Shown piece by piece: positions 63,201 through 64,000 of a stretch of DNA of 64,000 nt. The translations under genes and the position numbers were made by a program. Each line of letters starts with the position of its first letter. Within the stretch, counting starts at the first letter, position 1. The notes below the pieces were generated by a model. That model did not search any database. It worked only from the letters and a program-made list of their open reading frames with translations, and was not told the origin of the DNA. The DNA comes from an uncultured Prevotella sp. (GTDB lineage: Bacteria > Bacteroidota > Bacteroidia > Bacteroidales > Bacteroidaceae): assembly GCA_902800365.1 (NCBI GenBank), contig CADCEF010000002.1, positions 111,549 through 175,548 of the forward strand, read 5' to 3'.

Positions 63201-63347
63201 CTAATAAAACAATCGCTTCTTTAAAAGCACCAAAGAAAGACCTGTAAGTGCGTTTAGCTCATCGCGCGTCAGATGGCCATTATCATAAAGTAACAACAGA
63301 ACTGTCTTAGCCTGAAATACGTTGACTCCTGCCCAGCCTCTTAAAAG
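63201..63347 (-). pseudogene. Possible remnant of a coding sequence
   Basis: Within the long intergenic region the minus strand has an open frame of 48 codons between two stops, with no ATG. It reads as a plausible helical protein end (AKTVLLLLYDNGHLTRDELNALTGLSL-type content, then LKKRLFY). It may be the tail of a decayed winged-helix protein. Chance is not excluded. Confidence 0.3.
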
Positions 63348-63467
63348 TTAAAAAGAGTTATGAGAAAAGGTCAACGTTTCCAGTACGAAGTCCACTAACC
63401 CTAAACAGTAATTAACAAAACAGTAACAAATCAAGGCTCTGAGGGAGTCAACACTATACAGGGAAAG

Positions 63468-63680
63468 ACAAAGTGTTACAGTAGTGACAGGTGACAGTTG
63501 AATAGGCGACGCATGCACTACTAAAGAAGAAAAATTATATATATAATAATTACTATATATATAATATATATATTATATATATAGTAAAATATTTAGGTGC
63601 ATATTTTTAGGTGCTCATGAGAGAACTGTCACCTGTCACTTGTCACACATTATCGCTTCTTTCCTAAATTAACACTTTGT
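63468..63680. repeat. Nested inverted repeats with a 38-bp AT palindrome
   Basis: Three concentric symmetric elements: outer arms ACAAAGTGTTA (63468-63478) and its complement (63670-63680); middle arms AGTGACAGGTGACAGTT (63483-63499) and its complement (63624-63640), a perfect 17 bp; and a perfect 38-bp palindrome of almost pure A/T centred at 63568-63569 (63550-63587). The rest of the 63039-63904 interval holds the promoter of the next gene and no clear intact gene. Confidence 0.87.
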
Positions 63681-63693
63681 TAACACTTAATAC

Positions 63694-63724
63694 TTGCTAT
63701 ACTCCTGAAATTTTCGTACCTTTG
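63694..63724 (+). promoter_or_regulatory. -33/-7 promoter of the HU-like gene
   Basis: TTG at 63694-63696 and TACCTTTG at 63717-63724 with a 20-nt spacer. Transcription near 63731 would give a leader of about 174 nt. Confidence 0.65.
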
Positions 63725-63752
63725 CATTGTCGAAATAAAGATGGAGATGATG

Positions 63753-63821
63753 CTCCCGCGCGAGGAAAAAGATTCTCCCACGTGCACTAAGAAAATCAGC
63801 CACGTGCGAGCGCAAAACGAC
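63753..63821 (+). repeat. Diverged direct repeats with CGCGCG/CACGTG cores in the HU-like gene leader
   Basis: Three related units follow one another: CTCCCGCGCGAGGAAAAAGA, CTCCCACGTGCACTAAGAAA and CCACGTGCGAGCGCAAAACG. Each has a GC-rich palindromic core followed by an A-rich tail, and all lie within the predicted 5' leader. Confidence 0.6.
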
Positions 63822-63833
63822 ATCGGCATAGAG

Positions 63834-63868
63834 ACATTAAACATTAAATATTAAAGATTAAACATTTT
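63834..63868. repeat. 7-nt tandem repeat before the HU-like gene
   Basis: Units ACATTAA, ACATTAA, ATATTAA, AGATTAA, ACATTTT in a row, ending 36 nt before the start codon. Confidence 0.8.
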
Positions 63869-63904
63869 ATTTACAAACAACAACACAAAAATCAAACTAG
63901 AATT

Positions 63905-64000
63905 ATGGCATTGAAAGTTAAAGCACAAGAGAAGTTGCAGAAGATTGGCACGCATGCTGGCAAGTATCGCTACATCATGATGCCTGAGTTGTACACCTCG
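63905..64000 (+). CDS. HU-like (HU-related) DNA-binding protein, N-terminal part
   Basis: ATG at 63905 opens 32 codons to the window edge, MALKVKAQEKLQKIGTHAGK followed by YRYIMMPELYTS. This matches the start of the Bacteroidetes HU-related DNA-binding family (TIGR01201 type), which begins MA-[LI]-K and then a Y-x-x-x-P-x-L segment. Members bend or coat DNA. The leader is long and repeat-rich. The rest lies outside the window. Confidence 0.7.
   Translation, partial: MALKVKAQEKLQKIGTHAGKYRYIMMPELYTS

Noticed and set aside
63550-63587. Transcription terminator
   Set aside because: The palindrome is almost pure A/T with no GC-rich stem, and there is no converging or upstream gene that needs a terminator at that point.
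63483-63640. CRISPR array
   Set aside because: The repeats are inverted, only two copies exist, and there are no regular spacers or cas genes.

Overview
The window looks like a chromosomal segment of a Bacteroidales bacterium, most likely Prevotella or a close relative. Support: many promoters carry the Bacteroidetes -7 box TAnnTTTG, several with a TTTG/GTTG -33 box about 20 nt upstream; Shine-Dalgarno signals are weak; there are paired TonB-dependent receptors, SusC-era style glycoside hydrolases (GH2, GH20), and an ATP synthase operon that starts with atpD-atpC. The genus call is inference; no rRNA is present.

Layout. 1-2.6 kb: the 5' part of a phosphohexose mutase gene, a secreted TPR protein, a small membrane protein and tRNA-Arg(TCT). 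2.6-8.4 kb (minus): branched-chain amino-acid operon ilvD-ilvB-ilvN, followed by an acyl-ACP thioesterase and a TlpA-like thioredoxin. 8.6-11 kb: a secreted GH2 enzyme. 11-30.9 kb: a large cobalamin region. A cobalamin riboswitch (20118-20284) heads a minus-strand operon of TonB receptor, CbiK-like lipoprotein (broken), second TonB receptor, cbiH-cbiC fusion, cbiP and cbiB. The divergent arm is cbiA, cbiE-cbiT, cbiG-cbiF (broken) and cbiJ-cbiD; then come btuF-btuC (minus) and cobS-cobU-cobT (plus). 30.9-37 kb: a tricorn-like S41 protease and a 2-oxoacid:ferredoxin oxidoreductase operon. 37-40.9 kb: ffh, a TerB protein, folD, a small TPR protein and queH. 41-43.8 kb: a PIG-L deacetylase-like protein and a GH20 hexosaminidase. 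43.8-48 kb: pheA-aminotransferase-DAHP synthase/chorismate mutase-tyrA, preceded by a leader with a Phe/Tyr-rich peptide and a terminator/antiterminator pair. 48-49 kb: a BASS-family symporter. 49-62 kb: one long minus-strand run of sensor kinase, NhaD antiporter, pfkA, AAA-CYTH protein and the complete F1Fo ATP synthase, with a four-helix-bundle gene inserted between atpH and atpA. 62-64 kb: a DjlA-like protein, an 866-base intergenic region with nested inverted repeats, and the start of an HU-like DNA-binding protein.

The most notable signals are: (1) an aromatic-amino-acid attenuator, 47719-47869, whose leader peptide has WFYGFYFYF as control codons; (2) two genes of the cobalamin region interrupted by what look like internal out-of-frame deletions of similar size; (3) a class of 7- or 8-nt imperfect tandem repeats that fills short intergenic gaps and also lies in frame inside several cobalamin genes and queH; (4) a four-helix-bundle gene bounded by a 17-nt inverted repeat inside the ATP synthase operon; (5) a nested inverted-repeat/38-bp palindrome structure near 63.5 kb. 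The leader peptide, riboswitch, repeats, inverted repeats and frame changes were read directly from the sequence; family assignments rest on remembered motifs and were not checked against databases.
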